A DNA stretch of 16,891 nt from Paraglomus occultum (GCA_910592205.1 CAJVPJ010000776.1:1-16891); one strand, 5' to 3'. Positions 1-9,267 are shown, counted from the stretch's first letter. Program-made: numbers and translations. The notes: generated by a model from the letters alone, not told the origin.

Positions 1-818
1 ATCTCTCTATATCAAAATCACCAAGAGGGACTTCAACTCCTGCAATTAATTTAATTCCGACTTTAGCTAACCCAGGAGCAGCAACAAGTAAACCTTTTAA
101 TGCAGCAATGGCTCGATCAATCCTTGTCTTATATGGGGTCTTATCACCAGAAACAGCATTTAATGTATTCTTAATAAGTTTGAGAAGGTATCTAATATTG
201 TAATTGCATTTAAAGTCTCCAATGCTTTTCTCTGATTTATTGAATTCTGCATAATCAGGTTTCCAAATTTCCCCTCCATGCTGCGCAATTTTTGAGTGCA
301 CCTTCTTGTAGATAGAAGTGGCTTGTCTAATGCCATTGATAAACTGACATGTAAATTGGCACTCATTTTGAAACATTAGCTCAAGTATAATTACAATAAT
401 TCGCAATTGCCATTCCAACTTAATAGTTGTTTCTTCTGAGAACACTTCATCAAACTCTTGAGAACGTAAACTCTTCACAGCTGTAGTTAACACCTCGAGT
501 GACACAGAATCTCCTTTATGTTGGAGAATGTATTTCAACGCATAAATATTTCGAGAGTATTTCAAGCCTGTTAACAATTCCTCTATTTGCTCATCTGGTG
601 ACATAAGGCCTTGTTCCATTAACTGAAGTATAATCTTAGGAAACCCGCCTTGGTTTACAGTGTTACTCGGCGTTGATGTCATTGAGAGCACTTGCTGCTG
701 GGAAGTATTTAATTTGTAGCCGGTTGTTGAGTTAGAACACGTGCGATTTATTATCGGACTCTTTATCACAGTCAGCTCCTGCAACGCTAGTATTAGGGGA
801 AGTTGAGCCTTCAGTTTC
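1..818 (-). CDS. Unrecognised protein, last visible exon(s), C-terminus beyond the left edge
   Basis: From an ATG at 682-680 the minus strand is open without a stop to base 1, about 227 codons, ending in the middle of the protein. The reading is clearly coding-like: mixed charged and hydrophobic residues and helix-rich text such as QIEELLTGLKYSRNIYALKY and IDRAIAALKGLLVAAPGLAK, with no low complexity. No signal peptide or membrane segment is evident. Upstream, a 3' splice site (TTACTTTTAG) ends at 819 and opens an acidic, Ser/Thr-rich exon (818-741, ETEGSTSPNTSVAGADCDKE) in the phase of the intron. That frame meets TAA at 734-732. Either a 43-nt intron (740-698, GT...AG) or a one-base shift near 735 links it to the main ORF, since splicing there restores the frame exactly. 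I do not recognise the family; I have a vague memory of similar Rhizophagus proteins. It could be intact or a recent pseudogene. Confidence 0.6.
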
Positions 819-972
819 CTAAAAGTAATTCAATAAATAAGTATTTTCATGTTTGTGTTCCTACAGTTACTATTGGCTTTTCATGTTGTTACAAAATATA
901 ATATTAATATTAATATAGTATGACGGAATTTTGTAGTACGGAAGTATAGATCGCACAGAACTGAGTGCTCAT
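819..972 (-). other. Proposed first exon (972-940) and 121-nt intron (939-819) of the left-edge gene
   Basis: An ATG at 972-970 opens 11 codons (MSTQFCAIYTS) ending at 940, followed by a GT donor (GTACTA) at 939-938. The acceptor ends at 819 after a pyrimidine-rich TTACTTTTAG. Both exons are phase 0, so the join keeps the coding-like exon at 818-741 in frame. The acceptor is persuasive; the donor and start are only the best choice seen, because other GT dinucleotides exist in the same stretch. Confidence 0.3.
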
Positions 973-2168
973 CGATTCACGCTGTATTGAGGGCGATCAC
1001 ACTATATTTTGCATGTGGCCGTCTCCCCGATGACGATACATTCAATTAGCAATTACTAAGCAAATAAAACAAGCATACCAGGTATCGATACATATGCAAA
1101 ACAAGACTAAGCAAGCATTTATATTTTCCACATTTAAACCTACCAACTTATCACATGAGACAAAACAACTTTTGTAAATTTCATTTGTCTTCCACAGCAA
1201 AACAGTTCTTTTCGTTGTTAGTGCTGATAATATTGTATTGCGCTTTCGCGAACGACGACGATTTTTTTTTGTGAGCATGAGAGTTTATGAATGTTGCGCT
1301 TTCTCATCAAGAAATTCAGTTGAATCCGATTTCTAATTTAGCAATAAAAGGATTATGACGCAATTATTTCTTTTCATTGTGGCGCTAACTAAAAAAAAAG
1401 GTTTAGTAAAAATTTTCTGTTTGTTTAGATAATTGTAATGTAAACACACTTTCTTTCGAATAATGCAACAAACTTGAAGATCACCACAACGTTAGCACCG
1501 AGGCTCTTTCCCGTTTCGTGCTTCCATTTCGGACAATAACTCCTTTTTCATGATAACAGAATTTAGGCAAGTGTACATGAGACTGTCAACCTATCCTCAT
1601 ATTAATATGGTTATGTCAAACATCCTCTACGTCCACACATTCAAATATTTTCGTTTACGAAAGTCCATTGACATGTTATTATCAACGACCTTCGCTAATA
1701 TTGTTATGCAGTAGTAACTGAGCAGTGTTTTTTAGTAATTAATGAAACTGTCAGCAAGTGAAGTATATTGTCAGCAATTCGATCTATAAAAGCTAGCACT
1801 AAAGCTGCACTAAAGAGTGGCCAAGAACGATTGGGAAGGTATAGAAAATTGAGTATAAGGGAATACATTAAAAGAAAGCAGTCGGACACCCAGACTATGT
1901 TATGTCATAAAGGTGTTCTTTTATTTAATTTATACTCGAGTTTATATACTACACAATATATTATTATTGCTAATAATATGATAGAACATTATTGAGTTTT
2001 TGACGGAGACTCTTTGGCTATGACTGTTTTTGATAGGGGTTCTGATGTTGAATGAATTTTTTATAACTTTTTATATATACTTTGAGTGACATCCACCCAT
2101 GACCAATCGACGGCTAACAATAAAAATCGATATAAGTAGGTAAAATTACATATGTACAACAAATTTAA
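973..2168. other. AT-rich stretch without a supportable gene
   Basis: About 1.2 kb with no convincing coding text on either strand. The longest open stretches (1042-1278 minus, 1704-1889 minus, 1768-1995 plus) are rich in Cys, Ile and Leu or begin at TTG, and I recognise nothing in them. There are runs of A and T near 1260-1270 and 1391-1400. I see no repeat longer than a few bases. Confidence 0.5.
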
Positions 2169-2333
2169 ATAAGAACGTTTGGTAACGGCAAAATTTATCG
2201 TCTAGATCCAGATTATCCGTTATATCAATCATCATTGTATCCAGTCTTTACTGAAGTGACAAACACTATGAAATTGATCGAAGAACAAGAAAAAGGGAGG
2301 CGAATAAAGGAGAAGGAATTGTGGGAGTGTTAG
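2169..2333 (+). pseudogene. Short coding-like fragment, unrecognised
   Basis: Between a TAA at 2166 and a TAG at 2331 lie 54 codons with protein-like composition: YRLDPDYPLYQSSLYPVFTE, then a charged helix (KLIEEQEKGRRIKEKELWEC). The only ATG is internal, near 2270, so this would be an exon or a decayed gene piece rather than a complete gene. It is followed 155 bp later by another coding-like stretch on the same strand, and both may derive from one gene. I cannot name a family, and a chance ORF is possible. Confidence 0.25.
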
Positions 2334-2487
2334 CGAGTGAAAATATTTGGGTAAAGAACCATTTCGGAATACGATTTACTATAGACAGACATATTTATGG
2401 TTCTTAAGAAATTTAAAAACCTTACAGCTTTATAACTTTTCTGGTAATCGTTAATGTAATATGGTGTAAGACTTTATCGAATAATAA

Positions 2488-2721
2488 TTACTTGACTTTG
2501 TCTTACATACAACTCTCTTGCAAAGAGCTTTGGTTGGATCTAGCAGTTTCGATCCGCCACGTTTATCTATTGATGCAGTTATGATGACACACCAAGGAAG
2601 CAGGACCGGAGTCATCGAGCAAACTTTTAAAGGACATTATACAGACAGATTTTTTATTAAGATTTCTAATATCAATCCTCGAACAAGCGGAATATATGTG
2701 ATAAAAAATGCAAAGACCTGA
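2488..2721 (+). pseudogene. Short coding-like fragment, unrecognised
   Basis: The frame is open for 77 codons from just after TAA (2485-2487) to TGA at 2719-2721, with no ATG at its head. The text resembles a folded domain end (LSIDAVMMTHQGSRTGVIEQ and HYTDRFFIKISNINPRTSGI). It could be a terminal exon, with an acceptor such as the AG at about 2524, or a remnant. The sequence after the stop becomes strongly AT-rich. It may belong with the fragment at 2169-2333. No family recognised. Confidence 0.25.
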
Positions 2722-3023
2722 ACTACCGTCTGTTTAAGATAAAAAAATCCACCTTCCACAAAGAAAAATACTATTACGGATTAGTGATGCATTTATTATT
2801 ATATTATAACTATATAAAACATAATGTAACAGATATATCTTTATTACTATAAAATGTTAATAAAACTGCCGTTAATACTCAATATAATATTAAATTTTCC
2901 AAATTATTTATTTTAACAAAAGTATAAAAAATTTCATACTAATACTAATACCTTAAAATGCAATTTATTATCCAATTTACAACCATTGTAATTTGTGTCA
3001 ATACCAAAAACACTGTAACAACC
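2722..3023. other. AT-rich intergenic DNA, 3' flank of the Sel1 gene
   Basis: Very AT-rich with no coding text. On the minus strand it is the 3' untranslated region and flank of the Sel1-repeat gene and holds its likely polyadenylation signals. Confidence 0.5.
2907..2969 (-). terminator. Candidate polyadenylation signals for the Sel1-repeat gene
   Basis: On the minus strand, AATAAA occurs at 2969-2964, about 55 nt after the stop codon, and again at 2912-2907. Either spacing suits a short eukaryotic 3' UTR. In such AT-rich DNA the hexamer is also expected by chance, so this is a weak call. Confidence 0.35.
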
Positions 3024-5777
3024 CTACTTTTTATCACCTTTATACAACTCAATCTTTTCTCTTATTTTTTCCTTTACTTCTGACCCATTTTCATAAAAAG
3101 TATACACCTTACTTCTTGCTTTACTATATCCTTGGTCAGCTGCCCTTTCATAGAATTCAAGTGCCTTTTTAATATTTGCTTCTACCCCAACCCCATTTTC
3201 ATAATACATACCAAGCATATATTGTGCATGAGGATTTCCTTTTTTAGCTCCTAATTGACACATGTTAATTACCTCACTAATGTCAAATCTACCTCCTGTC
3301 GTTCTGCTATAATGCCTACTGTTTTCAACTTGTATTGACATATGTGCCTTTTTTATTGCATCCTGATATAACTCAGTTGCTTTCTGTTTATCCTTTTCTA
3401 CTCCAGTTCCATTTTCATAACATAAAGCAAGATTAAATTGAGCACCAACATATCCTTGTTCAGCTGCTCTTTCAAACCATTCAACTGCTTTTTGTTCATC
3501 CTTTTCTACTCCAGTTCCATCATCATAACATAAAGCAAGATTATTTTGGGCACTGGCATTTTCTTGTTTAGCTGCTTTTTCATACCATTCAACTGCTTTT
3601 TGTTCATTCTTTTCTATCCCAGTTCCATTCATATAATATGTACCAAGAAAAAATTGAGCACTGGCATTTCCTTGTTTAGCTGCTGTTTCATACCATTCAA
3701 CTGCTTTTTGTTCATTCTTTTCTACTCCAATTTCAAAGGCATAACATATACCAAGATTAAATTGTGCATTGGCATGTCCTTGTTCAGCTGCTTTTTTATA
3801 CCATTCAACTGCTTTTTGTTCATTCTTTTCTACTCCAATTCCATTGGCATACCATACACCAAGATTATATTGAGCACTGGCATTTCCTTGTTCAGCTGCT
3901 CTTTCAAACCATTCAACTGCTTTTTGTTCATTCTTTTCTATTCCAGTTCCATTTGTATAACATACACCAAGATATAATTGAGCACTGGCATTTCCTTGTT
4001 TAGCTGCTCTTTCATACCATTCAACTGCTTTTTGTTCATCCTTTTCTATCCCTGTTCCAGTTGTATAACATAAAGCAAGATTATATTGAGCACTGACATA
4101 TCCTTGTTCAGCTGCTTTTTTATACCATTCAACTGCTTTTTGTTCATTTTTTTCTACTCCAGTTCCAATATTATAACATACACCAAGATTAAATTGAGCA
4201 TTAACATTTTCTTGTTCAGCTGCTTTTTCATACCATTCAACTGCTTTTTGTTCATCCTTTCCTACTCCAGTTCCATTTTTATAACACAAAGCAAGATTAT
4301 ATTGAGCAGAGATAATTCCTTGTTCAGCTGCTTTTTTATACCATTCAACTGCTTTTTGTTCATTCTTTTCTATTCCAGTTCCATTTTTATAACACAAAGC
4401 AAGATTATATTGTGCACTGGCATTTCCTTGTTCAGCTGCTTTTTTATACCATTTAACTGCTTTTTCTTCATCCTTTTCTACTCCAGCTCCATTATCATAA
4501 TAATAACATGAAGCAAGATTATTTTGAGCATTGGCATATCCTTGTTCAGCTGCTTTTTCATACCACTCAATTGCTTTCTGTTCATCCTTTTCTACTCCAG
4601 TTCCATTATCATAACATACACCAAGATTATATTGAGCACCAGCATGCCCTTGTTCAGCTGCTTTTTCATACCATTCAACTGCTTTTTGTTCATTCTTTTC
4701 TACTCCAGTTCCATATTCATACCATACACCAAGATTATATTGAGCACTGGCATTTCCTTGTTCAGCTGCTCTTTCAAACCATTCAACTGCTTTTTGTTCA
4801 TTCTTTTCTACTCCAGTTCCATTCATATAACATACACCAAGATTACATTGAGCATCAACATTTCCTTGTTCAGCTGCCTTTTCATACCATTCAACTGCTT
4901 TTTGTTCATTCTTTCCTACTCCAGTTCCATTATTATAACATAGAGCAAGATTACATTGAGCACTGGCATTTCCTTTTTCAGCTGCTTTTTCATACCATTC
5001 AACTGCTTTTTGTTCATCCTTTTCTATTCCAGTTCCATTTTTATAACATACACCAAGATTATACTGAGCACTGGCATTTCCTTGTTTAGCTGCTTTTTTA
5101 TACCATTCAACTGCTTTTTGTGCATTCTTTTCTATTCCTGTTCCATTTTTATAACACAAAGCAAGATTATATTGAGCACTGGCATTTCCTTGTTTAGCTG
5201 CTTTTTTATACCATTCAACTGCTTTTTGTTTATTCTTTTCTACTCCAGTTCCATTCATATAACATACACCAAGATTACATTGAGCACTGGCATTTCCTTG
5301 TTCAGCTGCTTTTTCATACCATTCAACTGCTTTCTGTTCATTCTTTTCTATCCCTGTTCCATATTCATAACATAAAGCAAAATAATACTGAGCAGAGATA
5401 ATTCCTTGTTTAGCTGCTTTTTTATACCATTCAACTGCTTTCAGTTCATCCTTTTCTATTCCAGTTCCATTTTTATAACACAAAGCAAGATTACATTGAG
5501 CACTGGCATTTCCTTGTTTAGCTGCTTTTTCATACCATTCAACTGCTTTTTGTTCATTCTTTCCTACTCCAGTTCCATTTTTATAACATACACCAAGATT
5601 ACATTGAGCACTGGCATTTCCTTGTTTAGCTGCTTTTTCATACCATTCAACTGCTTTTTGTTCGTCTTTTTCTACTCCAATTCCATTCATATAACATACA
5701 CCAAGATTGTATTGAGCACTGGCATCTCCTTGTTCGGCTGTTCTGTGGTATAACACATGTTGATTCCCGTTTTCCAT
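3024..5777 (-). CDS. Sel1-like repeat protein (917 aa, TPR-like solenoid)
   Basis: An uninterrupted 917-codon ORF. Sel1-like repeats are 36-residue alpha-hairpins that stack into a solenoid and act as protein-interaction scaffolds. Residues 7-798 are 22 consecutive repeats with a consensus close to KAVEWYEKAAEQGNASAQ followed by YNLGVCYxNGTGVEKNEQ. Repeat 1 is N-terminally divergent and repeat 12 has two extra residues (CYYYDNG). Residues 799-836 are a degenerate spacer (MSIQVENSRHYSRTTGGRF), followed by two weaker repeats (837-905) and a basic tail ending KGDKK. There is no signal peptide, membrane segment or kinase domain, although Sel1 arrays are often joined to kinases in these fungi. The ATG is the first in its frame: an in-frame TAA lies about 22 codons upstream, and the context is AAAAATGG. 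Every Trp is TGG. There are no introns and no breaks, so it is probably functional. The partner is unknown. Confidence 0.9.
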   Translation of the reverse strand: MENGNQHVLYHRTAEQGDASAQYNLGVCYMNGIGVEKDEQKAVEWYEKAAKQGNASAQCNLGVCYKNGTGVGKNEQKAVEWYEKAAKQGNASAQCNLALCYKNGTGIEKDELKAVEWYKKAAKQGIISAQYYFALCYEYGTGIEKNEQKAVEWYEKAAEQGNASAQCNLGVCYMNGTGVEKNKQKAVEWYKKAAKQGNASAQYNLALCYKNGTGIEKNAQKAVEWYKKAAKQGNASAQYNLGVCYKNGTGIEKDEQKAVEWYEKAAEKGNASAQCNLALCYNNGTGVGKNEQKAVEWYEKAAEQGNVDAQCNLGVCYMNGTGVEKNEQKAVEWFERAAEQGNASAQYNLGVWYEYGTGVEKNEQKAVEWYEKAAEQGHAGAQYNLGVCYDNGTGVEKDEQKAIEWYEKAAEQGYANAQNNLASCYYYDNGAGVEKDEEKAVKWYKKAAEQGNASAQYNLALCYKNGTGIEKNEQKAVEWYKKAAEQGIISAQYNLALCYKNGTGVGKDEQKAVEWYEKAAEQENVNAQFNLGVCYNIGTGVEKNEQKAVEWYKKAAEQGYVSAQYNLALCYTTGTGIEKDEQKAVEWYERAAKQGNASAQLYLGVCYTNGTGIEKNEQKAVEWFERAAEQGNASAQYNLGVWYANGIGVEKNEQKAVEWYKKAAEQGHANAQFNLGICYAFEIGVEKNEQKAVEWYETAAKQGNASAQFFLGTYYMNGTGIEKNEQKAVEWYEKAAKQENASAQNNLALCYDDGTGVEKDEQKAVEWFERAAEQGYVGAQFNLALCYENGTGVEKDKQKATELYQDAIKKAHMSIQVENSRHYSRTTGGRFDISEVINMCQLGAKKGNPHAQYMLGMYYENGVGVEANIKKALEFYERAADQGYSKARSKVYTFYENGSEVKEKIREKIELYKGDKK
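3384..5759 (-). repeat. Tandem array of 22 coding repeats of 108 bp (one of 114 bp)
   Basis: The DNA of the Sel1 array repeats every 108 bp. Segments such as 'ccattcaactgctttttgtt' (plus strand) recur almost unchanged in most units. Repeat 12 is 114 bp. Identity is high at the DNA level, not just the protein level, which implies recent expansion or gene conversion by unequal crossing-over. Units 9-11 and 17-19 share an unusual block (WFERAAEQGNASAQYNLGVW then EQGHA), and units 4 and 14 share QGIISAQY, so multi-unit blocks were copied too. Confidence 0.9.
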
Positions 5778-6211
5778 TTTTGTGTAGGCAGTATAAAAAC
5801 GACTAGTACTTGTATATCGAAAATCAGTATCATTAAACTTTTACCAAATATACTCGATGTATTTAAGTATTAATATGTCGTATGTCAGATCGACTAGGAA
5901 AAATACGCAAGCATTCCGAGATGTAGTGTAACGTGAAGTTGATTAATTAGGTGTGATCAATTAGGAGAATGTTACATACATGTAGCACCAGCGATAATAC
6001 TAAAGTTCGAAAGCATACCCTCCCACGTTCTATTTCTCACAAAGTAGTGTGAATTGTCTCGATGGATTATAATTTACTTGATTTAAATAAATCTACTGTA
6101 CCAGACTTAACTTTTTCCCATTACTGTGACGTGTAAATGTTTGTACATCATACCAACGAGCATAAGAATAATAGACAAGTTCAACACACCGTAACTAGGC
6201 AAGATTTTTAT
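5778..6211. other. Upstream flank of the Sel1 gene
   Basis: No coding text seen. On the minus strand it should contain the promoter of the Sel1 gene. A TTTTTATAC element lies about 20 nt before the ATG, unusually close for a TATA box, and no clear initiator is evident. Confidence 0.35.
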
Positions 6212-6228
6212 GGGGGGCTTCGCCCCCT
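6212..6228. repeat. GC-rich perfect hairpin
   Basis: GGGGGGCTTCGCCCCCT forms a six-base-pair GC stem (6213-6218 with 6222-6227) and a three-base loop, plus a G-T pair. It stands out in AT-rich DNA. It lies just before a decayed plus-strand gene and may mark the end of a mobile element; that role is a guess. Confidence 0.5.
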
Positions 6229-6235
6229 CCATTGA

Positions 6236-6667
6236 TGTCAGGGATTTACAGTACGTGCCATATGGTTAGTCCTTTATGGGAATGAGATTGATCATAGAGG
6301 TATTTTCATTATGTACCTCGTCAGGAAAATCATAAGAACGCACAATTATGTATATCTGCGAGATGTGATTTCTACTATCTGATAATTGGGTTGCTTGCGG
6401 CCAGACAGTAGGGGAAGTTTGATTGGGAGTTATGGAACAATGGAATGATAAGATAAATGAGAATTATTTTGTTGAGTCAATCGCAGGCATAACGCAAGGA
6501 TGGATAATACCAATTATTGTCAGTAGATAGTCATTGTTTTGCAAAAACGCCCCGATTATGCCAGAGTAGAGTATAAACGTTCTTCTATTTTTAGAATACC
6601 AGTAAGTGATCGATACTCTACGGAAAGATTTGTACCAGCAGACCGAACTAAACTTGTATGTAGATAA
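6236..6667 (+). pseudogene. Decayed plus-strand gene, unrecognised family
   Basis: Three coding-like segments follow one another on the plus strand. Segment a (6236-6382) includes EIDHRGIFIMYLVRKIIRTH and ends in TGA. Segment b (6432-6530) starts with ATG, includes NYFVESIAGITQGWIIPIIV and ends in TAG. Segment c (6539-6667) includes PDYARVEYKRSSIFRIPVSD then RYSTERFVPADRTKLVC and ends in TAA. Segments a and c share one frame and b is shifted, as expected for one gene broken by small indels. The amino-acid texture is much better than that of the opposite-strand ORF at 6464-6730, which I treat as a shadow. Family and function are unknown; a transposon-related protein is possible. Confidence 0.4.
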
Positions 6668-6696
6668 ATGGGAGACGGATAGTTCTTTTTTGCGTA

Positions 6697-7027
6697 TTAG
6701 TATTGAAGTATTTGAGTAAGTGCAAGGCATGCTCTTCTATTAGAATTTGATTCACATCCATCGCAAACTGCATCTTTTGTTTGATTAGTAGTAAGATTTA
6801 TTTCAGGGAAAGATATTTCTAATGAATATTCAATGTTATTATTTCTGATTACCCATTCTGCGGATAGTGGATATAATAAACGGAAACAACATTTGAGCAT
6901 AGTCTTCTTCATAAAGTATACGCAAATTTTTCTGAAATTCGTCAGAAGGATGGGGGGGAAGAGTTAAAAGTTTGATAAAGTAATATATCGGGTTGGGAGG
7001 ATGAGGACAGTGTACAATGATCATCAT
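6697..7027 (-). pseudogene. Decayed minus-strand gene, unrecognised family
   Basis: Two overlapping minus-strand frames join into one plausible protein. The first (7027-6839) starts MMIIVHCPHPPNPIYYFIKL and continues DEFQKNLRILYEEDYAQM. The second (6912-6697) picks up at that point with SAEWVIRNNNIEYSLEISFP and ends in CDGCESNSNRRACLALTQIL with a stop at 6697. A single frameshift near 6890-6900 would separate them. The terminal Cys pair (CDGC) could be metal-binding, but two more ligands are not apparent. The plus strand over 6780-6960 is also fairly open, so strand choice is not certain. I do not recognise the family. Confidence 0.35.
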
Positions 7028-7157
7028 TGATAAAGGGGTGATGAATTACGAGCACAGAAGACGATTCGGTTTCATTGATCTCGATGGTGCATATATTGAA
7101 AAAGTTTATTTTCAGTTACCAGCGTATAAGATGTACACAGCTACATACAAAGACTGA
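7017..7157 (+). CDS. Small ORF (46 aa), possible relative of the 8111 ORF
   Basis: ATG at 7017 to TGA at 7155. The protein has protein-like composition (NYEHRRRFGFIDLDGAYIEK then VYFQLPAYKMYTATYKD). Its C-terminal half can be aligned by eye with residues 31-56 of the ORF at 8111: FG, then D-x-x-Y-[IV], then YF-x-[LV]-x-x-Y. It starts divergently over the beginning of the minus-strand remnant at 6697-7027. It is too short to assign a function, and may be a truncated copy or a single exon. Confidence 0.3.
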   Translation: MIIIDKGVMNYEHRRRFGFIDLDGAYIEKVYFQLPAYKMYTATYKD

Positions 7158-8110
7158 TAGAAGAATTGTGAAAAAGTAAATTTGGAGGAATCCTACTTCC
7201 AACCCCTTCTCTTGGGCTATCGCTTGCCACGGGTAAAGATTAGAACTATGTTCTAAACGAGTGAGAAAAATTTTGTTCCCTGTTTTTAGAAGGGTACATT
7301 ATAACTCGAGACGTTTTTAGTCTATTTTTCAGTTTACTGATAGGGTTTTCCTTAAACCCGGGAACCGTTTGATATTGATAATGAGATAGGGTTATTATGT
7401 AGCGGTGAATTCATATACAGTGAAAGAATATACCGGAAATCTGTGTTATGATATAATGTCGTGTGAAAAATCAGTTTTAATTATTGGTAAAACGTAAAAT
7501 ACACAAAACATTTGATTGTGGTTTAGGTCATTTGATGTCATAATTTTCAATGACTTTTACGATATATGTATCTTATTATAGGGATTGCAAAAAGGGCACT
7601 AATACATTAATTTTGGTATGGTTAAAATTTTAGTCTAAACGTATAAGAATGATGATCGCCTGGTGTTTTGATTAAATCGCAGATCGCTAATAATAAAAAC
7701 TAAATAAAAAAATATTAAGTTAAGCATATGTTTCTTAGTTTAAATGGCCATTATTTGTTATTGACAATTTAGTTTATTATTATAACCGTATGACGAAAGA
7801 TGTATACAAACTCTCGTCACTATCGTATTATCTTAACCTGTGTGTTTATGATGACATTATGAAAGAATGACGTTTACATTCATCGTCATTATATAAAATT
7901 TCTGTTGCGGTAGGAAATTTTTGCAGAAGTGACAAGAGTGTCGACTATAAAAAATAAGGCGGGGGTGGGTTCATAAGATATATAGATAAAATTCCCCGCA
8001 AAGATCTACATAAAAAATTACTGTAAACGTGTATTTGACGGTTAACGCGAAAAATTAATTAGGAATCGAACAACTCAAACGGCGAATAAGTATCAAGTAA
8101 AAGTCAAAAA
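7158..8110. other. Non-coding AT-rich DNA upstream of the 8111 ORF
   Basis: No coding text seen. It contains a small inverted repeat, AATGACG (7866-7872) with CGTCATT (7884-7890), followed at once by TATAAAA (about 7892-7898). A second TATAAAAAA lies at 7946-7954. Both precede the ORF at 8111 by 160-220 bp and could be core promoter elements. The TGACG halves resemble bZIP-type binding sites. There is also a GC-rich patch (gcgggggtggg) near 7958-7969. Confidence 0.3.
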
Positions 8111-8332
8111 ATGTTAGTAACATTTCCAGATAATAGCGATGAGAATGTACCTTATGTCAAACTTATGTCAAAGAACTTCCGTTATCAAAAATTGCCGATC
8201 TTCGGAGCAATCATTAGAAAGATAGATTGCGTTTACGTAAACATTCCTTATTTCAATGTATCTGAGTATGAGTACAAAGTCAATTCAGAACGACAATCAT
8301 TTCATTTTGACATTCAATGGAAAAAAGAATAG
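8111..8332 (+). CDS. Small unrecognised protein (73 aa)
   Basis: ATG at 8111 in A-rich context (CAAAAAATG) to TAG at 8330. The 73 residues are soluble-looking, with alternating aromatic and charged residues suggestive of beta strands (RYQKLPIFGAIIRKIDCVYV then IPYFNVSEYEYKVN). There is no signal peptide, membrane span or Cys cluster. Codons look protein-like, the frame is closed by an amber codon, and possible TATA elements lie upstream. It is probably a small gene or an exon of a larger one. A possible homologue is the 46-residue ORF at 7017. I do not recognise the family. The 3' flank holds a TTTTGGCCGAATAAT motif at about 8349-8363. Confidence 0.45.
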   Translation: MLVTFPDNSDENVPYVKLMSKNFRYQKLPIFGAIIRKIDCVYVNIPYFNVSEYEYKVNSERQSFHFDIQWKKE

Positions 8333-9252
8333 TAATTGTTGTGTTTGGTTTTGGCCGAATAATTACAGGCGCGCTTAAATTTTGAAATAGAGAAAACTAA
8401 AACTAATAATAATTTTATACTCACGTACGCGTGATAGTAAACGCAATAATACTGTCGCAGATTACGCTCGCTTATCAACAACGTTCATGTTCACGGTAAT
8501 ATTGATACATGTGTGTTATCAGGATAACGATATTGACTATGATCAATCATTCTTACACTAGTTCGAAATGTTTCAATTTTCAAGTTACGTCCATAGTATC
8601 TAACTTTCTTTCTGAATATAAACAAACCCAATAAAGATATACGTGCATCTAAATAAAGTTTAAGTTAGAATAATTGAATACGTTTCACATAGATAACGAA
8701 TAAATAAATAACCATACTTACGTTAGGCATATTTATATTAAATTTTATAATAATATCATCTTCGGACAAAACGTTAATTGCGCATGGGAAAATGTATTCA
8801 GCATCGTAGTTATTATATTTGATGTCCGGCTTATATTGTATTTTTTCAGTCGATGTTTTTATCGTTGTTTACAAAGCAAATGTTTATATTATCGTACAAT
8901 AAAAAACTATAACCATCAATATTATCTTGAATACTTATTACAATTGTAATTAACGTATCCAAACCATTCGCCAACAAAATGCCGAGTTTATATTTATTTG
9001 GAGGTACTTTGAATATTGGTATTGTTAGCTAATATATAATAGTTAATATTCACAACGTATACAGACAATAATAATTATACCTTACTTTACTATTTGCATA
9101 AAGGTACAAATTTCCATATTTATAGTTTACTATTAAATAAAAGATGTCAGTAGGATACAGCATAACAAATTGTCACTATAAATTACTTACTTGATGCATT
9201 TGTTCCTATCATCAACATGACATTCATACGTTAAATGTGCTTTCAAATGACC

Positions 9253-9267
9253 TAATAATAATAATAA
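9253..9267. repeat. TAA trinucleotide microsatellite (5 units)
   Basis: Five consecutive TAA units in AT-rich DNA; no further role seen. Confidence 0.8.

Noticed and set aside
160-366. 68-codon minus-strand ORF
   Set aside because: It lies in another frame of the longer open exon running from 682 to the left edge, which has better coding text.
1042-1278. 78-codon minus-strand ORF with Cys-rich C-terminus
   Set aside because: No recognisable motif, starts in an A/T run, and nothing nearby supports a gene.
1768-1995. 75-codon plus-strand ORF
   Set aside because: Begins at TTG, not ATG, ends in AT-rich noise and overlaps an equally long minus-strand ORF.
3546-5753. Plus-strand ORFs of 79-193 codons across the Sel1 gene
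   Set aside because: Antisense readings of the 108-bp repeat, monotonous Phe/Leu/Ile-rich text, in two frames at once; shadows of the minus-strand gene.
3024-5777. Idea that the Sel1 gene is itself Mollicutes DNA
   Set aside because: All its Trp codons are TGG; a TGA-as-Trp genome would be expected to use TGA often among more than 20 Trp codons.
6464-6730. 88-codon minus-strand ORF
   Set aside because: The opposite strand carries better protein-like segments in the same place.
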